Positions 44,224 through 52,072 of a stretch of 52,072 nt of DNA are shown piece after piece (within the stretch, counting starts at the first letter, position 1; each line of letters starts with the position of its first letter). The translations under genes and the position numbers were made by a program. The DNA is from Chromatiales bacterium (GTDB lineage Bacteria; Pseudomonadota; Gammaproteobacteria; Chromatiales; Chromatiaceae), in NCBI GenBank assembly GCA_024762475.1, contig JANTHJ010000001.1, positions 88,510 through 140,581 on the forward strand, written 5' to 3'. The notes below the pieces were generated by a model. It did not search any database, had not been told where the DNA came from, and saw only the letters and a program-made list of their open reading frames with translations.

Positions 44224-45765
44224 TTATCGAGGAGATACGTTGAGCACCTTCAGCGTCTCGAGATTGATGTACCGGTCGGTGGGCAACCCCTTGGCCTTCT
44301 GGAAGGCATTGACCGCGGCAATGGTCTGTTTGCCGATGATGCCGTCGATCGGCCCACCATAGTAACCCGCCTTCTTCAGTGCCACCTGGATGTCCCTGAT
44401 GCGGCTGGTCGTCATGTTGGTCTTGCACAGGATGGAACGCCATTCCATGTAGCCGTCCCGATCCAGCTGCCGTTCGACAACGGTCTCGTACTTGGCTGGA
44501 ATCGCAATGCGCTTGACCTGGGGTTCGGCAATCATCTTGCGTACCTTGACCTTCTTGGTCACGGCCGGAACCTCGACCTTGCGGCTACCGGCGGCCTGCT
44601 TGAGCACCTTGCGGGTCACAGTCTTGTACCTTGCGGGCTTCTCCACCAGGCAGATCTTGTTGCCCGTGCGGGTCGTCATCGGCTCGCTGCGATTGTGCAC
44701 CTCGTGCCACACGAACTCCGGCCCGGACACCTGCTTGCTCACCTTGACGGTCTTGTAGCGCGCTGGGATCTCATGCTTGACCACGCCGGCATCCTTTACC
44801 AGCTCGCGCACCTTGACGGTCTTGTACTTGGCGGGGATCTCGATCTTGCGCACGCCTGCGGCCTGTTTCAGCACGCGCTTGCGAATGGTCTTGTAGGTGG
44901 CGGGGATTTCCACCAGGCACATGATCTCGCCCGTAGCCTCGTCGATCTTCTGGATGGGGCCTTCGCCCTTCTTCCATACGGTGTGTGCCGGCTTGTCGAG
45001 GATCCGCTCTTCGACCCATTCGTAGACGGCCGGCACCTTTTCGTACTTGACGGTCGGCTCGCTGACCATGACGCGTTTCTCCACCCAGCGATAGACCGCC
45101 GGCTTGGCCTCGACATCCTCGGTCGCCTCGCTTACCAGCACCTGCTGGTCCTCGGTCACAAACTTGGCGGGGCGATAGTGCTCGTGAAAACACATGCCGG
45201 GCTGGGCGTCGTCGAGGTTGACGCCATGCTTGCGCGCCGCAGCCAGCAACTCGTCACTGGCGGGCGCGGCCTTGCGACCGAGGCCCGTCATCCAGGTACG
45301 GCTCGCCGGGCTCACCAGCACGGTCTCCTTGACCGTCTCGTATACGGCAGGGACGGTCTCGATACGCGTGGAGGCCGGCTTGACCTCCACTGCCTCGGTG
45401 ACCCATTCGTATTTCGCCGGCACGATCTCGGTGCGCTCGCTCGCCTCGCTTACCAGGATCTTCTTCGGAATCTCCTTGTAGGTTGGCGGCACCCACACCC
45501 GGGCGTAGCACTCACCCTTCTTGGGGTTGGGAGGCAGCAACTGATTGCCTCCGGTAGCCATTGCGCCCGGTGCGGCAGAAGACGCCGCAACGACCTGCGA
45601 GCCGGTGCCCGACAGACTCGCGCGCAGGGCCTCGTTCTCCTTCTGTTGCTGGGCGAGCTCCTGTTGCAGGTCCGCCACCTGGGTGTTGCTTGCACAGCCG
45701 CCCATGATCAACGCCACGGCGCCGACCAAGGGGATGTAACGCGTCTTCGATGCTTTATCGCTCAC
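44224..45765 (-). CDS. Lipoprotein with four Cys-led tandem modules and a peptidoglycan-binding domain
   Basis: Predicted outer-membrane lipoprotein of 513 residues. The lipobox is IMGGC, then a short coiled coil (VADLQQELAQQQKENEALR). The core consists of four modules beginning at Cys about 86, 192, 283 and 372 (ECYARV, MCFHEH, MCLVEI, ICLVEK). Each holds three roughly 22-residue repeats of the form PAxYxxVxxxV and ends at a Trp. A fifth Cys (ILCKTN) precedes a C-terminal PG_binding_1 domain (about 455-513; VALKKAGYYGGPIDGIIGKQ). The start is GTG 45765 with AGGAGA seven bases upstream. The layout suggests a rod of beta repeats linking outer membrane and cell wall, perhaps with disulfides. 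Function not known; monocistronic. Confidence 0.82.
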   Translation of the reverse strand: MSDKASKTRYIPLVGAVALIMGGCASNTQVADLQQELAQQQKENEALRASLSGTGSQVVAASSAAPGAMATGGNQLLPPNPKKGECYARVWVPPTYKEIPKKILVSEASERTEIVPAKYEWVTEAVEVKPASTRIETVPAVYETVKETVLVSPASRTWMTGLGRKAAPASDELLAAARKHGVNLDDAQPGMCFHEHYRPAKFVTEDQQVLVSEATEDVEAKPAVYRWVEKRVMVSEPTVKYEKVPAVYEWVEERILDKPAHTVWKKGEGPIQKIDEATGEIMCLVEIPATYKTIRKRVLKQAAGVRKIEIPAKYKTVKVRELVKDAGVVKHEIPARYKTVKVSKQVSGPEFVWHEVHNRSEPMTTRTGNKICLVEKPARYKTVTRKVLKQAAGSRKVEVPAVTKKVKVRKMIAEPQVKRIAIPAKYETVVERQLDRDGYMEWRSILCKTNMTTSRIRDIQVALKKAGYYGGPIDGIIGKQTIAAVNAFQKAKGLPTDRYINLETLKVLNVSPR

Positions 45766-46055
45766 GGCGAGCTCTCCTGATCTCGTTGATGGGTGACCGG
45801 CCGGCCACCCTTGGCATTGTTCTTCCGTGTCCCCGGGGGAAATCGACGGATCGGGTGCCGCCGCCTGGCTGGCTGATACTATCCCGCCGACCCTCACGTC
45901 CCACGCGAAGACTCGAGCGAACTATACGACCGACCTCGAGGAATGCCAGTCGCCGCGCCGTCGGGTAACGGTGACAGAGACTTCAGTCAGAGGCCGTCAG
46001 CGGGCCCGGTATGCCGGCGCGGCGTTTGGTGAAAAGGCGCAACGAACCGAAGTCC
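45766..46055. other. 290-base gap with no supported gene
   Basis: Lies between the modular lipoprotein start and the YaiI-like stop. Short plus-strand frames here lack ribosome sites and family features. It should contain the lipoprotein promoter, but I find no strong consensus. Confidence 0.5.
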
Positions 46056-46502
46056 TCAGCGCTGCGCCGCGAGGTACCGGTCGAGCTGATTGGCGAAGGC
46101 CTGACGGTCCTGCTGACTGAACGCAGGTGGCCCACCGGTGTTTACGCCGCTGGCCCTTAGCGTATCCATGAAGTCACGCATGTTGAGCCGCTGGCGGATA
46201 TTGTTCTCGGTATAACGCTCGCCGCGCGGATTCAGCGCGGCTCCGCCCTTGTCCAGCACCTCGGCGGCCAACGGAATATCGGCAGTGATCACCAGGTCGC
46301 CCGGCTCGACCTGCTGGACGATGTAGTTGTCCGCCACGTCGAACCCGGCACCCACCTGGACGGTACGGATCAGACGCGACGGCGGAACCTGCAGTGGCTG
46401 ATTCGCCACCAGCACCAACTCGATGCCGGTGCGTACGGCGGCGCGATAGAGGATCTCCTTGACCGCCCGTGGCGCCGCATCGGCATCGACCCAGATACGC
46501 AT
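46056..46502 (-). CDS. YaiI/YqxD (UPF0178/DUF188) family protein
   Basis: Small cytoplasmic protein of 148 residues. The N-terminus [18 protein letters not shown] and the blocks [20 protein letters not shown] and [16 protein letters not shown] are diagnostic of the UPF0178 family, which has a PIN-like fold but no firmly established activity. Start ATG 46502 follows the reductase stop by two bases, with GAAGG six bases upstream, so the two genes form an operon. An in-frame TTG six bases earlier is possible but less likely. Confidence 0.92.
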   Translation of the reverse strand: MRIWVDADAAPRAVKEILYRAAVRTGIELVLVANQPLQVPPSRLIRTVQVGAGFDVADNYIVQQVEPGDLVITADIPLAAEVLDKGGAALNPRGERYTENNIRQRLNMRDFMDTLRASGVNTGGPPAFSQQDRQAFANQLDRYLAAQR

Positions 46503-46504
46503 AC

Positions 46505-47515
46505 TCAACCTTCGCCCGACTCGGCGCCCAGATCCACCACCACGCGCCCGCGTACCCGCCCGGCCAATATCTCTTCGGCCAACCGCGGCAGGTCCTCCAG
46601 ATGCGCCACCTGCTCGATCTCGGAGAGCAGTTCGGACGGCAGATCACGGGCCAGCCGTCGCCAGGCCTCGGCCCTGCGCTCCTTGGGGCACATCACCGAG
46701 TCGACACCACGGAGGCTCACGCTACGCAGAATGAAGGGCATGACCGTGGTGTTCAGCTCGTGCCCCCCGGCCAGGCCGCAGGCGGCCACTGCACCAGCGT
46801 AGGCCGTTTCGGCCAACACCCGTGCCAGGATGGTCCCGCCGACGGTGTCGACCGCCCCGGCCCAGCGCTGGCCCTCCAGCGGCCGTGGGGGCATGGCCAT
46901 TTCCTCTCGCGGAACGATCTCGCTGGCGCCCAGCCGGCGCAGCCAATCGGCACCCTCCGGACGCCCGGTGACCGCCGCCACGTCGTAACCCAGCCGGGCA
47001 AGAACGGCAACTGCCACACTGCCGACGCCCCCGGAGGCGCCGGTCACCACCACCTTGCCCTTGTCCGGAGTCACACCGGCCCCCTCGAGCGTCATCACGC
47101 ACAGCATGGCCGTGAAACCCGCCGTGCCGATCGCCATGGCATCGCGCAGCGTCAGTCCGTCCGGCAGCGGGACCAGCCAGTCCGAGCGAAGCCGCTGGCG
47201 CTGGCTATAGCCGCCCCAGTACTTTTCGCCTACGCCCCAGCCGGTGAGCACCACCTTGTCGCCCGGTTGATACTCGGGAGACTCGGATTGCCGCACGGTG
47301 CCAGCCAGGTCGATGCCCGGCACCATGGGGAAGTTGCGAACCACCTTGCCCTTGCCGGTGACTGCCAGGCCATCCTTGTAGTTGAGGCTGGACCAGGCCA
47401 CATCCACCAGCACGTCGCCTTCGGGCAGATCGGCCTCGGTGAGCTGGCGAATCTCGGCGCGGGTTCGAGCGTCGTCGCCCTGGGTCAACACGAGGGCGCG
47501 GAAGGGTTCGCTCAT
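46505..47515 (-). CDS. YhdH/AcuI-type NADPH-dependent quinone oxidoreductase / acryloyl-CoA reductase
   Basis: Zinc-free medium-chain dehydrogenase of 336 residues. N-terminal GroES-like domain ([20 protein letters not shown] is a family hallmark) and Rossmann domain with [20 protein letters not shown] (about 155). AcuI members reduce acryloyl-CoA to propionyl-CoA and detoxify acrylate; YhdH-type annotation is otherwise quinone reductase. Start ATG 47515 ([12 protein letters not shown]) has GGAG seven bases upstream; a 28-codon upstream extension is rejected. Upstream of yaiI-like gene and divergent from dusA across 97 bases. Confidence 0.9.
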   Translation of the reverse strand: MSEPFRALVLTQGDDARTRAEIRQLTEADLPEGDVLVDVAWSSLNYKDGLAVTGKGKVVRNFPMVPGIDLAGTVRQSESPEYQPGDKVVLTGWGVGEKYWGGYSQRQRLRSDWLVPLPDGLTLRDAMAIGTAGFTAMLCVMTLEGAGVTPDKGKVVVTGASGGVGSVAVAVLARLGYDVAAVTGRPEGADWLRRLGASEIVPREEMAMPPRPLEGQRWAGAVDTVGGTILARVLAETAYAGAVAACGLAGGHELNTTVMPFILRSVSLRGVDSVMCPKERRAEAWRRLARDLPSELLSEIEQVAHLEDLPRLAEEILAGRVRGRVVVDLGAESGEG

Positions 47516-47612
47516 GGCACGGCTCCATTGGAATCGAGGGGACCCGACATTGGCAAATCCTGGCAGAACGGTCAATCCATACAGCATTGACTGCTTCAAT
47601 TATCATCGTTCC

Positions 47613-48602
47613 ATGCCTCAACGCCCGAACCCTGACCACCGACTATGCGTCGCACCCATGCTCGACTGGACCGACCGTTGGTGCCGCTACTTTCTGCGCC
47701 AGATCAGCCAACGAACCGTCCTCTATACCGAGATGGTCACGACCGGCGCCCTGCTCCACCGGGAGCCGGGACGCTTCCTCGACTTCGACCCCGAGGAGCA
47801 CCCCCTTGCCCTGCAGCTCGGTGGCAGCGAGCCCGACGAGCTCGCCGCCTGCACCCGTCTGGCCGACCAGTGGGGTTATGACGAGATCAACCTGAACGTG
47901 GGCTGTCCCTCCGACCGGGTCCAGTCAGGACGCTTCGGCGCCTGCCTGATGGCCGATCCCCCGCTGGTCGCCGACTGCGTGGCCGCGATGCGCGCAGAGA
48001 CGGATCACCCAGTGACAGTCAAGCACCGAATCGGCATCGACGACATGGACGATTACGACGCCATGGCGTCCTTCGTCGCGCAGGTTGCCGCCGCCGGCTG
48101 CCAGACCTTTCTGGTGCATGCGCGCAAGGCCTGGCTGCAGGGGCTCAGCCCCAAGGAGAACCGCGATATCCCGCCGCTGCAATACGAGAACGTCTATCGC
48201 CTGAAGCGCGAGTTCCCACAGCTGGAGATCGTGATCAATGGCGGTGTGGCCGATCTCGCCCAGGCCCAGGCCAACCTGCAATGGGTCGACGGGGTGATGA
48301 TCGGCCGCGCCGTGTACCACCACCCCTGGCTGTTGGCCGATGCCGACCGCCTGGTCTTTGGCCAGCAGCAGGCCCCGCCATCACGCAAGGCGGTGGTGCT
48401 GGGCATGCGCGACTTCATCGAACGTGAACTGGCCAAAGGCGTTCCCCTGCACCGACTCACCCGGCACATGCTGGGGCTGTTCCAGGGCCTGCCGGGCGCG
48501 CGTCGCTGGCGTCGACACCTCTCCGAGCAGGCCAATCGGCCGGGTGCCGGCTGGCATACCCTGGTCGAGGCCATGGCGGCGGTGCGCGAAGCCCCCTCTT
48601 GA
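47613..48602 (+). CDS. dusA: tRNA-dihydrouridine synthase A
   Basis: FMN enzyme that reduces uridine in the D-loop of tRNA (positions 20/20a for DusA). 329 residues; family blocks VAPMLDWTDRWCRYFLR, LQLGGSEPDELA, INLNVGCPSDRVQSGRFGAC (catalytic Cys in FGACLM) and VHARKAWLQGLSPKENR identify the DusA subgroup rather than DusB or DusC. Start ATG 47613 is set by the family N-terminus; the frame extends upstream antisense to the reductase gene. Its TGA stop lies inside the minus 35 element of the heat-shock promoter for the next gene. Confidence 0.95.
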   Translation: MPQRPNPDHRLCVAPMLDWTDRWCRYFLRQISQRTVLYTEMVTTGALLHREPGRFLDFDPEEHPLALQLGGSEPDELAACTRLADQWGYDEINLNVGCPSDRVQSGRFGACLMADPPLVADCVAAMRAETDHPVTVKHRIGIDDMDDYDAMASFVAQVAAAGCQTFLVHARKAWLQGLSPKENRDIPPLQYENVYRLKREFPQLEIVINGGVADLAQAQANLQWVDGVMIGRAVYHHPWLLADADRLVFGQQQAPPSRKAVVLGMRDFIERELAKGVPLHRLTRHMLGLFQGLPGARRWRRHLSEQANRPGAGWHTLVEAMAAVREAPS

Positions 48603-48626
48603 AGCCTTGCCTGGCCATCCCCATCT
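48598..48626 (+). promoter_or_regulatory. Sigma32-type heat-shock promoter of the hsp20 pair
   Basis: CTTGAAG (48598-48604), 14 bases, then CCCCATCT (48619-48626) match the RpoH consensus (CTTGAAA, 11-16 bases, CCCCATNT) almost perfectly, 36 bases before the first Hsp20 start. The dusA stop TGA is bases 48600-48602, inside the minus 35. Confidence 0.88.
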
Positions 48627-48662
48627 GGATTGCAGGTTTTCACAAACAGCGAGGAGATGGCC

Positions 48663-49106
48663 ATGAGCGCACTGATGAAAGCAACCAACCCCTGGCGTCT
48701 GCTGGACGAGTTCAATCGCGAATTCGGACGCATGCTGCCCGGCTTCGCCGACGACGACAGCCAAGTGGTCGGCAGTACCTGGGCACCGGCGGTCGACATC
48801 AAGGAGGAAGACGACAAGTTCGTCATCCACGCCGACATTCCCGGCGTGTCGCCGGACGATATCGAGGTCTCGATGGAACAGGGGGTTCTGACCATCAAGG
48901 GCGAGCGCAAGCACGAGGCCGAGGAGAACAAGGAGGGCTATCACCGTGTTGAGCGCGCCTATGGCACCTTCATGCGCCGCTTCGCCCTGCCCGAGAACGT
49001 CGATGCGGGCAAGGTCAGCGCCACCAGCAAGGACGGTGTCCTCGAGCTGGTGCTGCCCAAGGCGCAGCAGGGCGACCAGCCGCGCAAGATCAAGGTAGAA
49101 GGGTGA
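48663..49106 (+). CDS. Hsp20/alpha-crystallin small heat-shock protein 1
   Basis: ATP-independent holdase chaperone of 147 residues. The N-terminal arm (NPWRLLDEFNREFGRML) is followed by the alpha-crystallin domain (about 40-135; PAVDIKEEDDKFVIHADIPG, GVLTIKGER, SKDGVLELVLPK) and a C-terminal IKV motif (I-x-I/V) used in oligomer assembly. Start ATG 48663 has AGGAG six bases upstream; ATG 48657 overlaps that site. Driven by the sigma32-type promoter immediately upstream and followed after 10 bases by a second Hsp20 gene. Confidence 0.95.
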   Translation: MSALMKATNPWRLLDEFNREFGRMLPGFADDDSQVVGSTWAPAVDIKEEDDKFVIHADIPGVSPDDIEVSMEQGVLTIKGERKHEAEENKEGYHRVERAYGTFMRRFALPENVDAGKVSATSKDGVLELVLPKAQQGDQPRKIKVEG

Positions 49107-49116
49107 GGAGGCGAGC

Positions 49117-49608
49117 ATGAGCAGCCTGAAGCAGAATCTGGATCGTGCCTGGTCGCAGGTACAGGCCGGCTGGAACAACCTGGTCAGCAAGGCCTCCAAC
49201 GCGCTCACGCATTTTCGTCACCGCCAGGAAGACGAATCGGATGAGCAATCCCGTGCACTGCTGCGCAGCAGCCCCGAATGGGCGCTGCTGGCAGCCGAGG
49301 TGCATGAGAGCGCCGACGAGGTGACGGTGCGGCTGGAGATACCAGGAATGAATCCCGACGACCTGGACGTGGAGGTCATCGACCGCACCCTGGTTGTGCG
49401 CGGGCAGAAGCAGGTCAGCCACGCACGCAAGGAAGGTCGATATCACATCACCGAATGCGCCTACGGCAGCTTCGAACGTCGCCTGCCGTTACCGGCGGAG
49501 GTCGATCCCGGCCAGGCAAGGGCGAGCTACGAGAAGGGGATTCTTACCTTGGAACTGCCCAAGAGCGAGCGCGAACGGGTCCGCCGGATTTCTATCGCAA
49601 AAGGCTAA
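49117..49608 (+). CDS. Hsp20/alpha-crystallin small heat-shock protein 2
   Basis: Second small heat-shock protein, 163 residues, in an operon with the first. It has a longer, Trp-containing helical arm (about 1-50; LDRAWSQVQAGWNNLVSKAS), then a divergent alpha-crystallin domain (DEVTVRLEIPGMNPDDLDVE, EKGILTLELPK) and C-terminal ISI motif. GGAGG lies five bases before the ATG. The two proteins differ strongly outside the core, so they may co-assemble as unequal partners, as IbpA and IbpB do; that is inference. Confidence 0.93.
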   Translation: MSSLKQNLDRAWSQVQAGWNNLVSKASNALTHFRHRQEDESDEQSRALLRSSPEWALLAAEVHESADEVTVRLEIPGMNPDDLDVEVIDRTLVVRGQKQVSHARKEGRYHITECAYGSFERRLPLPAEVDPGQARASYEKGILTLELPKSERERVRRISIAKG

Positions 49609-49636
49609 TTTCGACGTAATTTCAGTTGCTTATGAG

Positions 49637-49664
49637 AACGGCGCCGTTGCACAGCGGCGCCGTT
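49637..49664 (+). terminator. Hairpin downstream of the hsp20 operon
   Basis: AACGGCGCCG and CGGCGCCGTT form a perfect 10-bp stem with an eight-base loop, 28 bases after the second Hsp20 stop. The tail GCTGTTAG is only partly T-rich, so it is either an imperfect terminator or an mRNA-stabilising hairpin. Confidence 0.7.
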
Positions 49665-49799
49665 GCTGTTAGATTGATGTGCCCCGCCTTCGGCGAAGAT
49701 CAGAGCTTCTTCCGGCCGGCGGAACGAATGGATGCGCAGGAAACGCTTCCCGACCGCCCTATCGATCAGGGATGTGACCGCGACAAGAGGAATTCGACC

Positions 49800-50018
49800 A
49801 TGACCATAGACCGTATCGTAATGGCCTTTGCCGGCCTCGTCATCATGCTCAGCCTGGCACTGGGGTGGAGCGCAAGCCCCATCTTTCATAACGAGAATTG
49901 GCTGTGGCTGACCGGCTTCGTGGGCCTGAACCTGTTCCAGTCGGCCTTCACCGGCTTCTGTCCCCTGGCGGCAATACTGAAGAAACTGGGCAGGACGCCC
50001 GGCCCCGCCTTCAGCTGA
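49800..50018 (+). CDS. Small DUF2892/YgaP-like membrane protein
   Basis: Inner-membrane protein of 72 residues with two hydrophobic helices (about 6-25 and 35-52) and the family's C-terminal [15 protein letters not shown], whose Cys-Pro is conserved in DUF2892 proteins, often found fused to or beside rhodanese domains. GAGG lies nine bases before the ATG. The frame continues upstream to 49626 but without a convincing start or homology. Preceded by a 190-base gap holding the hsp20 hairpin. No rhodanese gene is adjacent here. Confidence 0.82.
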   Translation: MTIDRIVMAFAGLVIMLSLALGWSASPIFHNENWLWLTGFVGLNLFQSAFTGFCPLAAILKKLGRTPGPAFS

Positions 50019-50028
50019 TAGCAGAGCC

Positions 50029-50056
50029 GCAATCGCGGCGGGGGCGTCGCGATTGC
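50029..50056. terminator. Hairpin between convergent DUF2892 and UPF0114 genes
   Basis: GCAATCGCG and CGCGATTGC make a perfect 9-bp stem with a ten-base G-rich loop, in the 39-base gap between the two stops. No T-run; it could end or protect both transcripts. Confidence 0.6.
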
Positions 50057-50057
50057 C

Positions 50058-50570
50058 TCAATGCCCACCCCTGCTCTTGGATGCGATGAAATCGGTCAGC
50101 GCAAACAACACGCCGGAGGTCACGAAGGTGAGATGGATCCCCACCTTCCAGGCCAGCTCCTGGGTGGTGAGCTGACCGCTCTCGATGAAGGCCTTGAGCA
50201 GTTCCACCGCCGAGATGGCGACAATGGCGCCGATCAGTTTCAACTTCAGGTCGGAGAACCCCACCTTGCCCATCCAGCCGGGGCGGTCCTCGTGGTCTTC
50301 GGGCGCAAACTTGGAGACAAAGTTCTCGTAGCCGCTGAAGGCGATGATCAACAACAGGCTCGCCAGCAGGGCGGTATCGACCAGGCTGAGAATGGCGATG
50401 ATCGGCTGCGCCTCGCTGCCCACCAGTACCCCCTCGACCAGAAAATACAGCCCTTTGACGAACTTGTAGAGCAGCGCCAGGATGGCGACGACCATGCCGA
50501 AGAAGAAGGGCGCCAGCAGCCAGCGCGACGAAAAGAACAGGGATTCGAGTAGCAGTTCGAGTTTTTTCAT
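50058..50570 (-). CDS. UPF0114 (YqhA) family membrane protein
   Basis: Inner-membrane protein of 170 residues with four predicted helices (about 17-40, 57-80, 105-125, 135-160). The N-terminus LESLFFSSRWLLAPFFFGMV and the block ALLASLLLIIAFSGYENFVS are diagnostic of UPF0114. Function of the family is not established. Start ATG 50570 (MKKLELLLES) is preferred to an earlier in-frame start. It follows the rimO stop by 27 bases on the same strand and is probably in the rimO transcript. Confidence 0.9.
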   Translation of the reverse strand: MKKLELLLESLFFSSRWLLAPFFFGMVVAILALLYKFVKGLYFLVEGVLVGSEAQPIIAILSLVDTALLASLLLIIAFSGYENFVSKFAPEDHEDRPGWMGKVGFSDLKLKLIGAIVAISAVELLKAFIESGQLTTQELAWKVGIHLTFVTSGVLFALTDFIASKSRGGH

Positions 50571-50597
50571 GGGTTTCTCTATAGACAAGGCTGGTAT

Positions 50598-51923
50598 TCA
50601 GACAGGTTCGGCAAACAGGTCGTGCTCGTCGTAGCCGGTGACCTCGACCTCGATGAAATCGCCGCGATCGATGTCTTCCCAGCCGCCCTCGACGATCACG
50701 TGGCCATCGACCTCGGGCGCATCGCCCGGTCCGCGCGCAATCAATCGATCCGCCTGGACCTCGTCGACGAGCGCCGTCAGGCGGCGTCCCACCTGGGCGG
50801 CCAGCTTGTCGCGACTGATCTGGGCCTGGATCTCCATGAAGCGGGCAAGCCGCTCCTGCTTGATCCCTTCGGGAACGGCGCCGCGCAGTTCATTGGCCGG
50901 CGCGCCCTCCACCGGCGAATAGGCAAAGGCACCGACCCGGTCCAGCCGCGCCTCCTGGATGAAGTCCAGCAACCGGTCGAAGTCCTCTTCGGTCTCCCCG
51001 GGAAAGCCGATGATAAAGGTCGAGCGTAAGGTGATCTCCGGGCAGATCTCGCGCCACGCGCGGATACGCGCGAGCACCTTCTCGCTGGCGGCCGGCCGCT
51101 TCATGGCCTTCAAAATGCGCTCGCTGGCGTGCTGCAGCGGGATGTCCAGATAGGGCAGGATCAGCCCCTCGGCCATCAAGGGCACCAGCTCGTCCACGTG
51201 CGGATAGGGATAGACGTAATGGAGGCGGGTCCAGGCCGGCAACCGGCCCAACTCACGCGCCAAAGTCGTCAGGCGCGTCTCCAGTACCCGCCCGCCATGG
51301 ATGTCGGGACGATACTTCAGGTCGACCCCGTAGGCGCTCGTATCCTGGGAGACCACCAGCAGCTCGCGCACCCCGGACTCGACCAGCCGCTGTGCCTCGT
51401 CGATCACCTCGCCGATCGGACGACTCACCAGGTCGCCTCGCATCTGCGGAATGATGCAAAAGCTGCAGCGGTGATTGCAGCCCTCGGAGATCTTCAGGTA
51501 GGCGTAGTGACGCGGCGTCAGCTTGACCCCCTGAGGCGGCAGCAGGTCGAGGAAGGGATCGTGGGGCGCCGGCAGGTACTGGTGCACCTGCGCCATCACC
51601 GCCTCGTAGGCGTGCGCGCCGGTCACCCCAAGCACCCGGGGATGACGGGCACGGATCTCGTCCTCGCGCTGTCCCAGGCAACCGGTCACGAGCACCCGCC
51701 CATTGGCGTCGATGGCCTCGCCGACGGCGTCCAGGGACTCGGCCACCGCCTCGTCGATGAAGCCACAGGTATTCACGATCACCAACTCGGCCTCTTCATA
51801 GCTGGGCACGATCTGATACCCCTCGGCACGCAACTGGGTCAGGATGCGCTCGGAATCGACCAGGTTCTTGGGGCAGCCCAGGCTGACGAATCCGATACGC
51901 GGACTTTCTGCGACAGCGATCAA
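50598..51923 (-). CDS. rimO: Ribosomal protein S12 methylthiotransferase RimO
   Basis: Radical-SAM enzyme with two Fe-S clusters that methylthiolates Asp-88 (E. coli numbering) of ribosomal protein S12. 441 residues. N-terminal cluster cysteines are in SLGCPKN (17), VNTCGF (53) and VTGCLGQ (82); the radical-SAM triad is CNHRCSFC (about 149-156); a TRAM domain closes the protein (about 375-441). The only plausible start is TTG 51923, five bases after the stop of the upstream gene; there is no strong ribosome site, so translation is likely coupled. Confidence 0.95.
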   Translation of the reverse strand: MIAVAESPRIGFVSLGCPKNLVDSERILTQLRAEGYQIVPSYEEAELVIVNTCGFIDEAVAESLDAVGEAIDANGRVLVTGCLGQREDEIRARHPRVLGVTGAHAYEAVMAQVHQYLPAPHDPFLDLLPPQGVKLTPRHYAYLKISEGCNHRCSFCIIPQMRGDLVSRPIGEVIDEAQRLVESGVRELLVVSQDTSAYGVDLKYRPDIHGGRVLETRLTTLARELGRLPAWTRLHYVYPYPHVDELVPLMAEGLILPYLDIPLQHASERILKAMKRPAASEKVLARIRAWREICPEITLRSTFIIGFPGETEEDFDRLLDFIQEARLDRVGAFAYSPVEGAPANELRGAVPEGIKQERLARFMEIQAQISRDKLAAQVGRRLTALVDEVQADRLIARGPGDAPEVDGHVIVEGGWEDIDRGDFIEVEVTGYDEHDLFAEPV

Positions 51924-51927
51924 GGTA

Positions 51928-52072
51928 TCAATTGAGCAGGTCGGCGAGGTCGATACCGGGAGTACGCTGTATCTCCACCACCAGGGGCTCGCTCAGCGGC
52001 AGGTCGCCGGACTCGATCGGTTCGAGCAGCTGCTCGCAGACCTGCTGGATCAACAGCATCCCCTGGCGGGTT
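51928..52072 (-). CDS. C-terminal fragment of an unidentified protein
   Basis: The final 47 codons of a minus-strand gene that begins outside the window, ending in GIDLADLLN. The piece is acidic and helical ([19 protein letters not shown]) with no diagnostic motif; I do not recognise the family. Its TGA lies four bases before the rimO start, so it is upstream in the rimO operon. Confidence 0.65.
   Translation of the reverse strand, partial: TRQGMLLIQQVCEQLLEPIESGDLPLSEPLVVEIQRTPGIDLADLLN

Noticed and set aside
44026-45780. 584-codon plus-strand frame opposite the modular lipoprotein, itself repeat-like
   Set aside because: Its repeats only mirror those of the lipoprotein coding strand, which has a signal peptide, ribosome site, terminator and known C-terminal domain.

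Overview
The window is a GC-rich, densely coded chromosomal segment of a free-living gammaproteobacterium. ArgA of the fused kinase-like/GNAT type, an EF-G2-type translation factor, a CrbS/CrbR-like pair, a sigma32-type heat-shock promoter and OprD-like and TonB-dependent outer-membrane proteins all fit this. A secreted Gly/Tyr-rich protein resembling sulfur globule proteins suggests, without proving, a sulfur-oxidising lineage (Chromatiales/Ectothiorhodospiraceae-like). I see no tRNA, rRNA, insertion sequence, prophage, CRISPR array or replication origin. Most long extra reading frames are antisense shadows produced by high GC.

Layout. 1-3.7 kb (minus): dGTPase, MazG and an M48/TPR protease lipoprotein in one tight operon (nucleotide-pool and envelope housekeeping). 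4-8.5 kb (plus): a two-gene RND efflux system behind a near-consensus sigma70 promoter. 8.5-22.1 kb: a transport and sensing block. On the minus strand it holds a Tat-exported binding protein and a complete LivHMGF-type ABC importer, then a double-PAS chemoreceptor with a CheR/CheB-docking tail coupled to an OprD-like porin. Next to it is a LuxR-type regulator (plus) convergent with a giant symporter-PAS-histidine kinase-receiver hybrid (minus), i.e. a CrbR/CrbS-like acetate-switch pair. 22.1-24 kb: ilvD. 24.2-28.7 kb: a periplasmic binding protein coupled to a CHASE-PAS-GGDEF-EAL protein, divergent from a TetR regulator.

28.7-33.6 kb: an orphan DUF6499-like protein, argE, a 208-bp element bounded by perfect 29-bp inverted repeats, an SPFH/NfeD membrane pair, and argA. 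33.7-37.4 kb: the sulfur-globule-like protein, a DUF302 protein, a bidirectional terminator and a stand-alone EF-G2. 37.8-43.4 kb (plus): an operon of TonB-dependent receptor, periplasmic binding protein and BarA-like tripartite histidine kinase. 43.5-45.8 kb (minus): two lipoproteins, one built of four Cys-led tandem modules plus a peptidoglycan-binding domain. 46-50 kb: AcuI/YhdH-type reductase with YaiI, dusA, and two Hsp20 genes behind a sigma32-type promoter that overlaps the dusA stop codon. 50-52 kb (minus): a truncated unknown gene, rimO and a UPF0114 membrane protein.

Recurring theme: three separate loci pair a periplasmic solute-binding protein with a signalling membrane protein (chemoreceptor, c-di-GMP enzyme, hybrid kinase). 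Two of them also carry an outer-membrane channel or receptor gene. This looks like repeated wiring of solute uptake to behaviour and gene control. The best candidates for undescribed biology are the Cys-module lipoprotein, the sulfur-globule-like protein, the inverted-repeat element and the receptor/binding-protein/kinase operon.
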